In this document: positions 1-13,321 of the stretch, piece after piece | Layout of the letters: every line of letters starts with the position of its first letter | How positions within the stretch are numbered: the first letter of the stretch is position 1 | Made by a program: the position numbers and the translations under genes | The notes under the pieces: generated by a model | What the model saw: the letters and a program-made list of their open reading frames with translations, nothing else | Told to the model about the DNA's origin: nothing | Database searches by the model: none | Assembly (NCBI RefSeq): GCF_050624435.1 | Contig: NC_134531.1 | Location: 256,880,812 to 256,944,811, forward strand | Reading direction: 5' to 3' | Length of the DNA: 64,000 bases | From: Tenrec ecaudatus | Lineage: Eukaryota > Chordata > Mammalia > Afrosoricida > Tenrecidae

Positions 1-411
1 TACATTTATATTTACTTTTTCTAGACACAACAGATTATGGAGAATGTGTTTACACTATAAAAATCAAATGGACTTGAATTCAATGTAATGTCAACTTCAT
101 GTATTAACCTGATTCAAGAAAATTTAGTATTTTAAGTATTTAAACATCAACATGTATAGAACAGTTTCATATTTAATGTTGAAACAATTTGTGTTTTTTC
201 TTATTATGCATGATGTAACGACTTAGAATATAATTCCAAATCAGTTCCCCAGGATCAGGTTGACTAAATGTTCTATTTCTGAGTAAATACTTCAATAGAC
301 ATTAATTAATTTGCATTGTTCATTTAAAAGTATATTAGTACTGATTTTAATAAAAATACTTACAGATGCTAATATTTTTTATAACTTATATAGCTTCAGT
401 AATTCTACAAG
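1..411. other. Unassigned AT-rich sequence
   Basis: No gene, repeat family or RNA is recognisable. The stretch is AT-rich and lacks a long open frame. Confidence 0.5.
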
Positions 412-590
412 AAAACACTGTTGGCTCTGCGGTTAAGGGCTCAACTGCAAGCCCAACTGTCAGCAGTCTGAGTCCAACAGCGGTGAGAAAAATGTGTCAG
501 CCTACTTTCTTACATATTATTATATTAGAACCGTTACTCTATAGGGTCATCATGGGTTGAAATCATCTTGATGCTAATGTTGTTTGCCTT
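412..590 (+). repeat. AfroSINE-like tRNA-derived SINE, degraded
   Basis: The copy follows the expected SINE order: 'gttggctctgcggttaagggc', then 'cccaactgtcagcagt', an internal 'gagaaaaatgtg', and a 3' 'ctatagggtcatcatgggttg'. The last phrase is a mutated form of the family's 'tatagggtcgctatgagtcgg'. Divergence is high, so this is an old copy. A 64-residue open frame across it is fortuitous. Confidence 0.6.
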
Positions 591-1660
591 TTGCTGTTGT
601 TACTGGAATCTTATCCCCAATGTGGCATGTTTTATAAGTCCCTTGGTGAGACTCACTTAATGGTTCTGAGAAGGCACATAGCACAAATTTGTTTATTTAT
701 CTTATATCCACCTGTATTGATTCTAGATTCACATGGAGAATAAAACACAACGATTATATAATTGTTAAAGCAAAGCACACACCAAATAAAGAAAGCTGTA
801 TTTTAGCAAACATAAATACTGAGCCAATATAGTAAAGTTTCTAATTCCCTGCATTTCTATATTTTATGTTATTTTACTTTTTGAAGATTAATTACAAATT
901 CTTACCTGATACTTCAGCAATATTTAGCATATTTTCCAAAATTTTCCATGATCTAAGCTTAAAAGGTAACAAGAAACTATAATCAGTTAATTTTTTAACT
1001 GCGGCATACCATCGCCTTAGGTAGCTGTTTTTTGACTCCTTGATTTCACCTTCTACATCCAAAATAAAACGCAGGATCAAGTTGTCAGGCTGTGTGGATT
1101 CTAAGGCTGCATTTGGTACTAACTAGCTTAAATACTCAGGGGTTTCAGGTTGTTTTCACTTGCATGAAAGATGCCAAACTAGATTTTTATCTAGAGGCTC
1201 TTGCATCTTTAAAATTCAATGGTTAGATTCTCCATTAATTTCTTTTCCACCCATGCTTGTCAGATTCTAATCGTCCTCTAAGGGATAGATGGAAATAGAA
1301 ACTATATGCAGTGTTCTTTGTTGCTGAATTGCACTCTCCCTGAGCAATAATCATTTCTACCTTTGGGGAAAATACCATATTTCCTATTATTTGTTTGTTG
1401 ACCTCTTAAACTAAAATTGAATGTACTTTTATATTCATATATATGCATGTTTCTTACCAACAGTTTCACATTTGAATCTATTCAACTTCAAAGTCACTAA
1501 TCAGTTCTCAAAGAAGAGAGAATTTTCAGAGAAAGAAAACATTTAAATCTGCTGGTATTATCACAACATCTCATTGAGTTTCTCCTCATCGATTATATGG
1601 GAGGCGACACAGGACACAATCTGCAAATGGGAGATTAATGAAAAGATCCTAAGTACGCAT
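591..1660. other. Unassigned intergenic sequence
   Basis: About 1.1 kb of AT-rich sequence with no repeat I can name and no credible coding frame. Confidence 0.5.
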
Positions 1661-1880
1661 ACCACACTAAAAACAAAAACACTGCCATCAAATAAACCCC
1701 AACTGAGTGCACCCCAAGGACAAATTAGAACTGCTCCAGAGGGTATCAAGGACAGAAAATATTTTTGGAAATAAACTGGTTGATCTTTTTCACAGAATGG
1801 CTTGTAGGTTTGAACCACTGACCTTTTAGGTTAGTGGCCAACTGCTTAGCTACTAGTCCTATAGGACTCCTTCATATGCT
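1661..1880 (-). repeat. AfroSINE-like SINE, minus orientation
   Basis: Read on the plus strand this is a reversed SINE. It opens with 'aacactgccatcaaataaac', then 'aattagaactgctccagagg', 'ggtttgaaccactgacct' and 'ctactagtcctataggac'. These are degraded forms of the reversed 3' tail, body and tRNA-like head. Order and spacing support the call. Confidence 0.7.
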
Positions 1881-3678
1881 GACTGCCATTTAGATCCTTT
1901 AAGAAAATTGATTGATCGGTTTTCCAAAAGGAATTAATTAATAAGTGAAGATTTCCAATTACAAAATTGAACTAGGGAACTTTAAATTAAAATTTGGATA
2001 TTTGAAAAGTGTGAAGAATACTGGATATCTTCAAAGTAATGAGAAGCTGGGTGTGATGGGGGCTAGCGTGTGGCAAAAGCTCAGCGGACAGGGACACATG
2101 AGTACCGTGGACAGTGAACATCGTGGACGGGGCCAGGAAATTTCCATGGGGTTTCTTGTGACTGAGCTCTGTATAGAAATTATGGGGCCAATAGTAGAGA
2201 TTGTTAGATCACCTAGAACAGTGTAAGGAGGAGCATTAATTGCTAAAAGAACAAATTTAAAACTTGGTCCTATGAGGGCCCCAAAGCCACAAATCACAAG
2301 CTATTGGAATATGTGTTAGCCCATCCAGTCTAACAGGCTGCCAAATTTGACAAAAACCAGACACCAGAACTTTAAAATACCCAGCGGAGTCTTTATATGA
2401 TAATTAGCCTCTCACCTTCTAAGTTCTTTTGGGTGTAAATATTACAAGGAAGCCCTTGCTATGCGGAGGGGAGCAGGCGGCCCACTGCCACTTGTTATGA
2501 GGATGACAGGCTTTCCTGTGTTGCGTTTCCTTGATACTTCTGTCGGTGGGAGTTTCCACCTGTATGCTGCCATCGTCAACATTTGTAAGAGAAAATCTTG
2601 TAGTTAGGGAAGGCTTAAGAAAGAGGTTTAGTAATTAAGAGTATTTTCCTGGGAGAAGCTCTCTAACAAAATCTGTTTTCTGCCTCTCCATTTGACTCAG
2701 AGTTACTAGGACATGACTCAAATATTGCAGAGCAAGGACTCCATGATTGGAGGTAATACCTTTGGTGTCCTCAATCTGAAACCCCTCCACAGTTGCCCTG
2801 CTCTGGACAGAGCTGAGACCAAGATGGTCCATGTTGCCCATCTTTAGGGGGGTCTCTGGTTTCAGCTATCACTGGGCTGGCCAGAGGAAAGAATTCAAGA
2901 TGATTAGGTAAAAGAGAAACTGAAAACTGACTGGCGAGTGTACACATTGAGCCTTGGCACATGACTCCTTAGTAAATGTCAATTTTTGGTGTAGGGGATT
3001 CTCTAAGGAGAGCTCAGTTAGGCCATTCAGGTGACAAAGTCCTGTAAAACCGTTGGCATACCCAGTAGGGCTGTGTTTAGTCCAGACGTGTGGCGCCAAA
3101 GTAGAAACTGCAACTGATGCACACATAACAGGTTTCTGTTTAGGCCGTTTGGAAAGTTTTAACCCCAACTTTTTAAAAGGTCTTCAGCCTTCATACATCT
3201 CATTTTTGTGGTTCCGTCTTTCCCCACTATCTGATCTCTCTCTACCCTCTGCTAGGCAGTCCGAGGCACTTTCTCTGTTTAAAAATAAAACAAAACTACC
3301 GGGAGAGGAACACTGTACTTCTATGCTATATGAGGACCAGGGGGAAGTCTGCTGGAGTATTTAAAAAAAGATGAAAGTGGCAGAACTGGGGAGATCTACT
3401 TTATGTGGGATGTGAAGGGTGACCAGTAAGGTCCCAGAAGCAAACCCTCTGGGTTTATTTTAAGAAATTGGTCCTCACTATATGCAGAACCCTTGAAGAA
3501 GAAAAGTTTAAGATGTCATGTAACCATGTCTGACAGCAGCTTAGATTGACTAATGGAAAAAGATAGCCAGAGAATAAATCAAGTGAATTTTCATGCATTT
3601 ATAATTAGATTTGCTTTATATCAGTAATAATATGTAAATGATAAATTGTATGTAGAATATGGTTGCACTTTTGTGATA
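1881..3678. other. Unassigned; locally richer in GC between about 2030 and 3360
   Basis: Several open frames of 60-100 residues lie on both strands between 2030 and 3360, but none is recognisable and they overlap one another. The base composition differs from the flanks, which would fit an old unrecognised repeat. I cannot assign it. Confidence 0.4.
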
Positions 3679-4164
3679 TGTGTTAGGCTGGGTTGATAAG
3701 AGAAACTCTTACATATATGTATAAGAGTTTTAGATCAAAGAAAATATCCCAGCCCAGTCTAGATCAAGTGCATAAATTTAATTTTAGCCCATAAGTCCAA
3801 TACTAGTCCATAAAATTTTCTCTCCAGACACATGCAACACATGCACTGATGCCAAATGCAGGTGAAAATTCCTGTGGAACCAATGAAGGTGGAAGCATCT
3901 CAGCACTGGTAGGGTCTCCACGTGGCCCCTTCTACTTTCTGGGTGTCTAAACAGCAGGAAAGTGAAGCAGAAAGAGAGAACACTTGCAGGTCTCAGCAAG
4001 TCTCTATGGGTGTCAACACCAAGAAGAAAGCAGCGAAAGCAAGTTCCCAGAACCCTCAGGAGAAGGCCATGTCCACTAGAGGCATCATCAGACCTGATTG
4101 ACAGGCTGGACTCCACCCCTACACTTATTTATCAAGTTGACATGAAATTATGTAACTACTATAT
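3679..4164 (+). mobile_element. LTR-like element, copy A of a three-member family
   Basis: The copy begins 'tgtgttaggctgggttgat' and ends near 'atgtaactacta'. Between them it shares ordered blocks with the copy at 36498-37005: 'agcccagtctagatcaagt', 'cataagtccaatactagtcc', 'gatgccaaatgc', 'ggtggaagcatctcagc', 'tgattgacaggctggactcc' and 'caagttgacatgaaatta'. The TG start and ~490-bp length resemble a solo LTR, but no clear target duplication is visible. The family name is unknown to me. Internal frames of 69 and 110 residues are not genes. Confidence 0.55.
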
Positions 4165-5835
4165 GGTATAACAAAATCTTTAAATAGAACCCCTTGTCTG
4201 CTTGAAAATATGGAAGGAAGATGAAAATGTGGAAACTGAGTCAGCTGATCCCTTGGAAGACCTTTCCTTCCTCTACTTCCATGTCACTGGTGGAGTTTCA
4301 TTTTCTTGTCACATTTGGGAGAGTGCCTTTCTTCTTGAAAGCATTCCACTATTGCCAAATACTTATTAAGCTGTGTGAAGAGAAGAGAAGTTACCTAGAC
4401 TCCAAGGAATAGATCTCTGCGCTTCACAGAAATAGTCCACGAGAGCTTACAGATATAGACAGAAAGACAGAACCTCTGGACAAAAGAGGAAACTGCAGAA
4501 GACAGAAGGGAATGTAGGAGCCTGAACTCTTAACAGATGTACACCAACAGAGGCCAAGATGAAATGAAAGGGAAATGTGAGGATAAGGATGCCCACCCCA
4601 CCAAGAGCCTAGGGAAAGGTGTGTGCACTCGAGGAGAGTGAAATAGAGAAAGAACAAGGAGACTGATGGGGCATAGAAGCAAGGGATGTCTTAATCCCTA
4701 CCAACTGCTGGGATTCAAGGATTTGGGATCTCCTTTTACTGTTTCAGCCAAAGACAGAGACCAGGTTGATTCAAGAAATCCTGTTTATTTCTGCAACAAA
4801 TGATGGAAGAAAGCAAAATCCAAAAGTGGGATTTTCAGCCTCAAAAAGATAGTGAAATCATACAAGTCATATAACTTAAACTATGAGACAAAAGTCAAGT
4901 TTTACAATGATAGCTGGAAGTGATTAGCAGTTTTGTAATGATTGCAGGATACAGTTGGTACTTTAAACAACATGACAGAAAAGATCATTTGATTGCAATA
5001 ATCTTAGAAAATTATCTACACCTACATTTTCCCAGAGGTCATAAGAGTACTATCTCCTGACGTGTCATGTGCCTTTGTTTATTTAAATTAGAGGATGTGT
5101 CCCTGTCTGGCCTTAGCATAGTGCCATCACTGATATGTCTGAATGGGCATGCTTTTTGTCTTCCTATGCATTTAATGGCTTTGTGTACCACCTTCCTGAG
5201 TTAGAGTATCCCTATTGAATGAGCGCAAACGGAATTTCTTTTTCCTGTAAGGAATAAGGCTGTACTATTTTTTGTTTCTAAGTGACTAAATCTTAAATTA
5301 TGTTATATTTCTAACATTTTGATTAACAGCAGGCTAACCCTTTAGCTTTCTCTAGCCTACCACTCTATTATTCCACACTATCTATAAGGTTTGAGATTTG
5401 ATTAAGATGAAAATATTGTTGCTGACTTTTGCCATGACTGGAACAACTTTTCTGGATTCCAGGAAGTTATGACAAGAAAAAGAGGGCAGTACTCATGACT
5501 AGTCAACCCCTAGTACGGTTCTTAGTATGGTGATCTCTAATAAGGACATGTTCAGGCAAGACCCTAAGAGAGATTGCCTCTCTCTGAGCTGAGTGAAGAG
5601 GGTTGGAAGAAATACACTATCTAATACACTTTGCCAGAAGGGAAATTTATCCACAGCCTTGATTAATGACCAGAAGCAATATCCAGTGGAGACCCAGTTC
5701 ATGTGGGTACTGGTGAAAGGATTTTGCCCCAACCCAAATCCCATCATAGTCTTGCGTAAACTTTGCACTGAGAATTTAAGCTTCAGTGCAATTTTTTTCT
5801 CTGATTTCAGACTATGTACATATTAATAATAAGCC
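4165..5835. other. Unassigned intergenic sequence
   Basis: About 1.7 kb with no recognised repeat, RNA or coding frame. Open frames of 60-90 residues show no family features. Confidence 0.5.
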
Positions 5836-5839
5836 TTTG

Positions 5840-6030
5840 ATCACACAGTCTGGCATGCTTCTTCCACGTGAGTTTCGCTGACACCCCACTTATAGGGCTG
5901 TTCCTTTAAAAATAAAAAAAGCCTTTGAAACCCCAGACACTATTCTTTCTGCTAGCTAGCGACCATCCGATCTCCTCCCCTCACTGTGCTCTATAGCGAT
6001 GTCTTCAGTGATCTTTCCAAGAGCGCTGGT
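5840..6030 (-). mobile_element. Degraded L1 3' UTR fragment
   Basis: Phrases such as 'gatcacacagtctggcatgc', 'cttcttccacgtgagttt' and 'accccagacactattctttc' match the minus-strand L1 3' UTR that is better preserved at 57400-57760. The middle is rearranged, so this is a small decayed piece. Confidence 0.5.
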
Positions 6031-6449
6031 ATCAAAAGGGCTACATTATAAGAACTAATGTAATTAAACTAAAGATTACATTAAGTTATAGTCAAATGCC
6101 ATTTATATAGCTGAGGTTTATATATATGTTTATGACCCACATGTTTGTTAAAAAGTAATAAGTGATAAGAACAGCACAAAGAAAAATCAGAATTCAATAA
6201 TATATTAGGGATGAGGTTGTCAATTTTGGTAGGTGGTAAACATCAAAGGCCTCACTCAGATAATCTTTGAGAAAAGACCTGAATGAGGTAAGCTATTTGC
6301 TTAGTGAGGTGCCTGAGCAAAACATTTGAAGCAAAGAAAATAGCACATGTCAAATTGAGGCAATACATGGCCCCTGGGACGGTGGAAGTGACATGGGCAG
6401 AGTGATTGGAATGGAAGGAGCGAGTTAGAAGGAGTACCAGTTGCCGTTT

Positions 6450-6640
6450 ATTCAATTCTGAATCATGGCCACGCTAGGTTTTGAAGATACGAATGGCAGT
6501 CCGTAAGGTTTCCAAGACCATAACCATACAGAAGCATATCACCACCCCTTTCTGCCAAGATTCCCCTGAGTGGGTTTGAACTGCCAGCATTGCAGTTAGT
6601 CATCAAGGCCTTCAGAATGTGTGCCACCTAGTGATTCAAT
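6450..6640 (-). repeat. AfroSINE-like SINE, minus orientation
   Basis: Reversed SINE phrases are visible: 'gtaaggtttccaagacc', 'agcatatcaccacccctttc', 'gggtttgaactgccagcattg' and 'cagttagtcatcaaggcc'. The copy is strongly diverged. Confidence 0.55.
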
Positions 6641-7104
6641 GATACATAGTAGAAGATGACTTTTTAGAGTAAGCGACATTGATTGCATAGAGTCACTATA
6701 AAGAGATATGCTAAAGTAATGCATGAAATCATTGGTGTAATATGAGCTTAAAGGTAGGATGGTTTCTACATGGGTTATTTTGGCTGCATTGTGGAGAATA
6801 AGGCAAATGTGACTGCATAGTGTAGTGCATTATTTAATATGGATCTTTTGCCATAGTCTTTGTAACTAGTACCAAATGACATTTTTCTCGTGGGAATGAC
6901 TAAGAGAAGCTTTGGGTAGATACTTATAGAATTGTATAATTAAGAGGTTTCATTTTAAAAATGAGGAAATCGAATGAGAGGATTTATTCTTCTATGGGTA
7001 ATTGATTTCCTTTTTTGCTGTCATCACTGTGCTCACACTCATCTCCTATCTTGCTATGACTTGATTTTTGGTGCATATTATTATCTCTACAGATATATCT
7101 ATAG
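6641..7104. other. Unassigned sequence
   Basis: AT-rich sequence between a SINE and an L1. Nothing is recognisable. Confidence 0.5.
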
Positions 7105-8712
7105 AAGATAGACTGGATGAATAGTCCGGAGGAGAAAACAACAGGACCAATGTTTCCAGGGGGACAAGGGAGAAGGTGAGGAGGGGGTAAAGAGGTGGTG
7201 CTGACCAACCCAGGGACAGAGGAGCAATAAGTGATCCAAAATCAGTAGCAAGGAGGGTGTGAGAGGCCTGGTAGGGATTCAGTAAAGGCAAGTTAACAGA
7301 GAGAAATTACTGAAACCCAAATGAAGACTGAACATGAAAATGGGACAAGAGGAAAGTAAAAGAAAAAAGAGGATAGAACTAGGTGACAAAGAGTACTTAC
7401 AGAGGTCTAAAGACTGGATGTACATATGTAAATATATTTATATAAGAGTGTGGGGAAACAGATCTATGTGCATATATTTATAAGTTTAGTATTAAGGCAG
7501 CAGATGGACCTTGGGTTTCCACTCAAGCATTTATTCAATGCAAGAACATGTTGCTCTATTAAGTTGGCTTTCCAGGATGCACACCTTCCCGACACAATTG
7601 CTGAAGAAAAATGTGTGCATAAGCAAATGTAGTGAAGAAAGCTGACGGTGCCCAGCTACCAAAAGATATAGCATCTGGGGTATTAAAGATTTAAAGATAA
7701 ACAAGCGGCCATCTAGCTAAGAGGCACCAAAGCCCACATGGAACAAGCACACCAGTCTATCTGTCTGACCGCATGGTGTAGAAGGGACCAGTTATCAGAC
7801 ATCAAAAACTAAAAATCATATCAGTGGGTGCCCACCTCCCTGATAAGATCCATGAAGCCAACCTGTGCATAGCAATTGTAGTGAAGAAAGCTGATGGTGC
7901 CCGGCTATCAAAAGATATAGTGTCTGGGGTTTTAAGAGCTCAAAGATAAACAAGTGGCCATCTAGTTCAGAAGCAACAAAACCCACATGGAAGAAACACA
8001 TCAGCCTGTGTGACCACAAGCTGTCGAAGGGATCAGGTATCAAGCATCAAGGAACAAAAAAATCATATCATTGTAAATGTGGGTGAGTGCAGAGTGGAGA
8101 ATCAAAGCCCATTAGTTGCCAACCAGACCCCCCCTTACTGAAGGGTTGGGGAGAAGGAGAAGAGCCAGTCAGGATGCAGGGTAACAACGATGAAACACAT
8201 AACTTTCCTCTAGCTCTTAAATGCTTCCTCCTCCCACTATCATGATCCCAATTCTACCTTACAAATCTGGCTAAACCAGAAGATGTACATAGGTACAGAT
8301 AGCAACTGGATACACAGGGAATCCAGGACAAATGACTCCTTCAGGACCAGTGGTGAGAGTGGCGATGCCTGGAGGGTGGAGAGAATGTGGGGTAGAAAGG
8401 GGGAGCTGATTACAAGAAACTACTTATAGCCTCCTCCCTGGGGGATTGACAGCAGAGAAGAAGGCTGGCAGAGACGTCGGACAGTGTAACATCGGACAAA
8501 ATAATAATAATATATGAATGATGAAGTGTTCATGAGGTTGGGAGGAGTGGGGAGGGAGGGGAAAATGAGCAGCAGATATTAAGGGCTCAAGTAGAAGGCC
8601 AATGTTTTGAAAGTGATGATGGCAACAAATGTACATTGTTCTTGACACAATGGATGGCTGTGTGGATTGTGATAAGAATTGTACAAGCCCTCAATAAAAT
8701 GATTTAAAAAAA
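7105..8712 (+). mobile_element. 5'-truncated L1, 3' UTR only, with duplicated internal block
   Basis: The copy starts inside the 3' UTR ('gaagatagactggatgaata') and ends 'ccctcaataaaatgatttaaa', giving an AATAAA signal followed by an A-rich tail, so the element reads on the plus strand. It carries no ORF2. A block with 'gtagtgaagaaagctga(c/t)ggtg', 'aaaagatata' and 'cccacatggaa' occurs twice, about 240 bp apart (near 7625-7800 and 7870-8045). Reversed, its sequence matches the 3' UTRs at 10443, 39503 and 56608. Open frames on either strand here are by-products of the repeat. Confidence 0.8.
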
Positions 8713-10205
8713 TGTTCCTGATATAAGATACAATCAAATGGAAATACATAAATTTATAAGTCATATTTTTATCTAAAAGTAAGCATTGCATATAAATTAA
8801 AGTGAGATTAAAAGTAATTGAATTCTAATTCACTTTCAAGGGAGATCTCCTATCATTAAGCTGTTCATTGGCAATAAGATATTCAATAGAAGAGGAATTT
8901 TCCAATCTGTTTTAAAAGAAAAAAACGTGAGAGGATATAAAAATTCATAAACATGTGCAAAATACTTCTAGATCCTCCCATCTGGGAGATTAGGCAAACA
9001 CTTTTTTTAAGCAAATTCTATCACAGGTGATAGAGCTGAAAACTTTTGGCATTCTGAGAGTCTGAGTCAGAAGAGCAGTCAATGACACATTCACAGGTCT
9101 CAGAAAATATGCAGAAATATAAGCATGATGCTTATTTATAGTAACAGATATAATTTGCTTTAGTTTACATTCGTATAAAAACAGATGTTAGAGATAAGTG
9201 TTGACTGGAAGAACAAAACTACATAACACAAAAATAGTACTTTCCTTAGCAAAAGTAAGAGTTTTGAAATAATAATATATAGACTTGTTATGAATTCATA
9301 TGGTCGTCTTAATATCAAGTTGTTCATATTCACAGATTTAGAGTAATTTTCACATTCCTTATCGATCCCCCCTTCCTACTCATGTCTAACCTTCTGTTAT
9401 AAACTTAGATTATTTATAAAAACACCTTCCGCTTGGTTAGAGACAATCAGAACTTAAGCAGCAATGGCATTTCATACCTCCTTTGGTCCCCTTGGAGAGG
9501 GCAATCTCAAATTGACCTTCATGTACCTATTTAAAGAACGCTATTATTGAGCCGCTGTACTTGATAAGGTGATCTAATTCCACAGGAATAGTAAAATTGA
9601 AGAAAGGGTAATCATATTTGCAAAAGGGTACGCTTATTCATCCAGTGGAAAATGGAGAGGAGAAAAGCCATATTAGGGAGGGTGTTCTCACATAGTGGTG
9701 GCAAGAGAGACTTCTCAAAAAGGACACAGGGTCAAATCCTCTGAGAATAAGTTTTTCATATCAATTTATATGTGAACCAAAACAAGGCTCATACCCGTCA
9801 CAATTCCTACTCTTCAATCTCTGTGTTAAGTGGTCAATATTGAGCACGGGACAGTTTTGTATCATGCCTAAAATTTCTATTAGAATGCACATGTATATAT
9901 TATTTAATGATGCTATACATATTATAAGTATGCACACTATGGTATTGGCGATTAATATGACATGGTATTGAGGTATTAAATTATTGTAATTACCTTGTCT
10001 TCCTTATTATCACTTAATAATAATCATTTTATCATTTTTAAAGGTGCTAAAACAACAACAAAAAAAGCTTATAAAATTAAGAACTGAATGTATCTTTACA
10101 AAGAACAGCAGGGGAAACTTTATAAATTAGGACTCTAAACTATTTAGTTCAGTGTCAGGTGTGGTCTTATCTTCTCAAGAAAGTATTTTCTGCATAGGTA
10201 TGACT
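8713..10205. other. Unassigned intergenic sequence
   Basis: About 1.5 kb of AT-rich sequence without an open frame of 60 residues or a recognised repeat. Confidence 0.5.
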
Positions 10206-10207
10206 AA

Positions 10208-10420
10208 CAATTGCTCCTTTGCTGTTTAGTCAATTCAGACTCATGGAGACTCAGTGCATTACAGTACAATTGCACTCCATGGGCCTTCTTAACTGTCAAC
10301 TTTACAGCACCATATAGCCATGCACGTCTTCTTTGTGTCCCTGGGCAGACTCAGATTCTCAGACTGTGAGAGAGAGGAAGGGTCCTTGTGCCACCCAGGG
10401 ACCGTAATCACAATATATTT
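10208..10420 (-). repeat. AfroSINE-like SINE, minus orientation
   Basis: The reversed 3' tail appears as 'gctgtttagtcaattcagac' followed by 'tcatggagactcagtgcatt', and the reversed body as 'ctccatgggccttcttaac'. The copy is diverged but the element order holds. Confidence 0.55.
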
Positions 10421-10442
10421 AAGATTCTCTAATTAATTTACC

Positions 10443-11718
10443 TTTTTTCCCCTTGTTTTTTAAATTAAATACTTTTATTGGTGACTCTTATAGCTATTAT
10501 CACAATCCATACATGCATCCGTGTGTCAAGCATACCTGTACAAAATCATCATTTTCAAAGCATTTTCTTTCTACTTGAGCCCTTGATAGCAGATCCTCAT
10601 TTTTCTTCCCTCCCCCACCCTCCCTCCCTCATGAATCCTTGATAAATTATAAATTATTATTTTCATATCTTACATTGTCCACTGTCTCCCTTTACTCACT
10701 TTTCTATTGTTCATCTCCCTGGAAGGTGGTTATATGTAAATCCTTGTGATCGATTGCCCCTTTCTCTCTCACCTTCCCCTTCCCCTCCTGGTATCTCTAT
10801 TCTCATTATTGGTTCTGAGGGGTTTAGCTGTCCTGGATTCCTTGTGTTGTGAAATCTTATTTGTAGCAGTGTACATGCTCTGGTTTAGTCAGATTTGTAA
10901 GGTAGAATTGAGGGGGCAAGGAAGAATTAAAGAACTAGAGGAAAGTTTTATATTTCATAGGTACCACACTGCACCCTGACTGGCTTGTCTTTCTTCCTTG
11001 TGACCCTTCTGTAAGGGGATGTACAATTGTCTACAGATGGGCTTTGGGTCTCCACTTCCCCACTCCCATTCACATTGGTATGATTTCTGATCAGGATCTT
11101 ATATGCCTGATACCTGACCCCTTCGACACCTCATGATCATACAAACTGGTGTGCTTCATCCATGTAGGCTTTGCTGCTTCTCAACTAGATGGCTGCTTAT
11201 TTATCTTCAAGTCTTTAAGACCCAAGATGCGATATCTTTTGATAGCAGGGAACCATCAGCTTTCTTTACCACATTTGCTATACACCCATTTTTGCCTTCA
11301 GCGATCTAGTTGGGAAGGTGAGCATAGCAGAATGCCAGATTATTAGAACAAAATTCTCTTGTGTTGAGGGAGTATTTGAGTAGAGGTCCAATGTCCATCT
11401 ACTACCTTAATGCTTAACATATAAATATAAGTACATAGATTTATGTACATATGTACATGCCTGTATTTTGACCTTTATAAAAGTCCTTTGACTCCTAGTT
11501 CTTTCCTCTATTTCCTTTTACTTTCCTCTTGTCCCCCTATCATGTTTGGACTTGATTTGAATTTCAGTAATTCCTCACTGCTACACTGCCCTTGATTAAG
11601 CCTCACTAGGCATCCTACACCCTTCTTTCCATTGAATTTAGTTCACTTGTTGTTCCCTTGTCCCTGGGTTGGTTGATCATCACCTCTTCCTTTCCCCCAC
11701 CTCCCCTTCTTAATTTAC
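10443..11718 (-). mobile_element. 5'-truncated L1 3' UTR, minus strand, single internal block
   Basis: A T-rich run at 10443-10462 is the reversed A-tail, followed by 'ttttattggtgactcttata' and 'catacatgcatccgtgtgtc'. The copy then runs through the characteristic C/T-rich UTR ('cttgagcccttgatagcag', 'ctccctggaaggtggttata', 'gatacctgaccccttcgac') and ends near 'cccccacctccccttcttaa'. The 'ggaaccatcagctttcttta' block occurs once only, unlike the copies at 7105, 39503 and 56608. The 77- and 65-residue frames inside are not genes. Confidence 0.8.
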
Positions 11719-12852
11719 CTTTCTAATGAATTATTCCTTTGCCTTGAATATATGCCTACTAAAGATCAGTATTGTAGTAGATTCTATGTATATTTTCTTC
11801 CATCCAGAAATTATACTTTAGGAAACAACTACAAAATTATTAAAAGAAAATATATTAATTTCATTATAGAAATTAAGTTCAATATATGCTGAAGGCAAAG
11901 AAAGGAAACAGGCTCTGAATAGATTTTCCCCCTTCCTGGTGAGGTTTAGCAATTGATCGACTTCCCTAGAGAGAAGTCACTGAATGCCAGATTTAAATTT
12001 AAGTAAAAATAGCATAAGAAAGGTAGGAAGACAAAGAGAGAGAGAGAGAAGCACAGCAATTTCAGTACAAAATGAAAAGGACACTGGTCTCTCAATCCAA
12101 CTCTATGATTCTGTGGCAAGCATTTTAGAAAAGCACTTTCCACAAGTTCTTACTCAGCTACATAGAATTAAATAATATGTTTTTTTTTCATGTCCCTTAA
12201 TAGCTTCTCTTTCTGTATGTAGTGACTAGTATTTTGTTGACTGGTGGTCAATATATTTGCCCCCTCTTTATTTTTTTGCTCATGGATCTGATCTTCTACT
12301 TAGAAACAGGAACATGGTTATAGTTATGTCTAATTTAAATATAGTTATATCTAAATTAAATACATGGTTATAGTTATGTCTAATTTAAATGTTTCCCATT
12401 CTAAACTTCATTTAGTAAAAGACACTTTTAATAAGTAGAAAGTGAAATTGCATTCGCAAATAGAAATATAGTTTATGCTAGATATGATGTTTCCCAGTAA
12501 TGATCAAGTCGAAGGGAGATAATCCAAGGGTGAGAGTGATGCAGGGTCATTCTAAAATTTTGCCCACCAGATTATCATTCCAGAAAATTTATATTCCGCT
12601 ATTCATCATTATGCTGACATGTTTATATATTTAATTCCCACAGGAATCAAATAAGGCAGGTTGTTTTTTTAAAGGAAAAATAAATAAAACCAGAGAGACA
12701 TAATGCTGTCTAATACATTATTCCTTGAAATTTTAGTCTATGTGATGATCCCAGTAATTTCCAGTTGAGTCCCCTCTTTATGCCATTTATATTTAGTGTC
12801 ATGACATTCATTTAATTGACACAGCTAATCCCCCAAATCTTCCTCATCAACT
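11719..12852. other. Unassigned; contains a short AT-rich tandem duplication
   Basis: No gene or named repeat. A short (AG)n tract lies near 12036-12050. Confidence 0.5.
12312..12390. repeat. 50-bp-period local duplication
   Basis: The phrase 'acatggttatagttatgtc' plus 'taatttaaat' occurs identically at 12312-12340 and 12362-12390, a period of 50 bp. The intervening 'atagttatatctaaattaaa' is a degraded third version. Confidence 0.8.
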
Positions 12853-13270
12853 GCTTTAAAAAAATCATTTTATTGGGGGCTCCAACAATCCTTATCACAA
12901 TCCATACATACAGTCATTGTGTCAAACACATTTGTACATTTGTTGCCATCATCATTTTCCAAAGATCTGCTTTCTACTTGAGCCCTTGATATCAATTCCT
13001 CATTTTTCCTCTCACTCCCCGCTCTCCTCCCTCCTCTCATGAACCCTTGATAATTTATAAATTATTATTTTGTCATATCTTACACTGTCTGACATTTCCC
13101 TTCACCCACTTTTCTGTTGTCCATCCCCCAGGGAAGAGGTTATATGTAGATCCCTATAATCGGTTCCCCATTTCTATCCCACCTTCCCTCCACCCTCCAG
13201 GTATCACCACTCTCACCACTGGTCCTGAAAAGATCATCCGCCCTGGATGCCCTGTGCTTCCAGTTCCTTA
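12853..13270 (-). mobile_element. 5'-truncated L1 3' end, minus strand
   Basis: It opens 'tttaaaaaaatcattttatt' and 'gggggctccaacaatcc', the reversed 3' end, and proceeds through 'ttgtgtcaaacacatttgta', 'cttgagcccttgatatca' and 'cctccaccctccaggtatc' before stopping at the 'ttccagttcc' position. It is a short, fairly well preserved copy. Confidence 0.8.
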
Positions 13271-13321
13271 AGTAACACATTTTTAAATTGCTGATTAAAT
13301 TAGGCCACTGTCAGAATAATA

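Noticed and set aside
2031-3364. Possible retroviral or host coding remnant in the GC-richer block
   Set aside because: No motif could be supported in any frame; left as unassigned.
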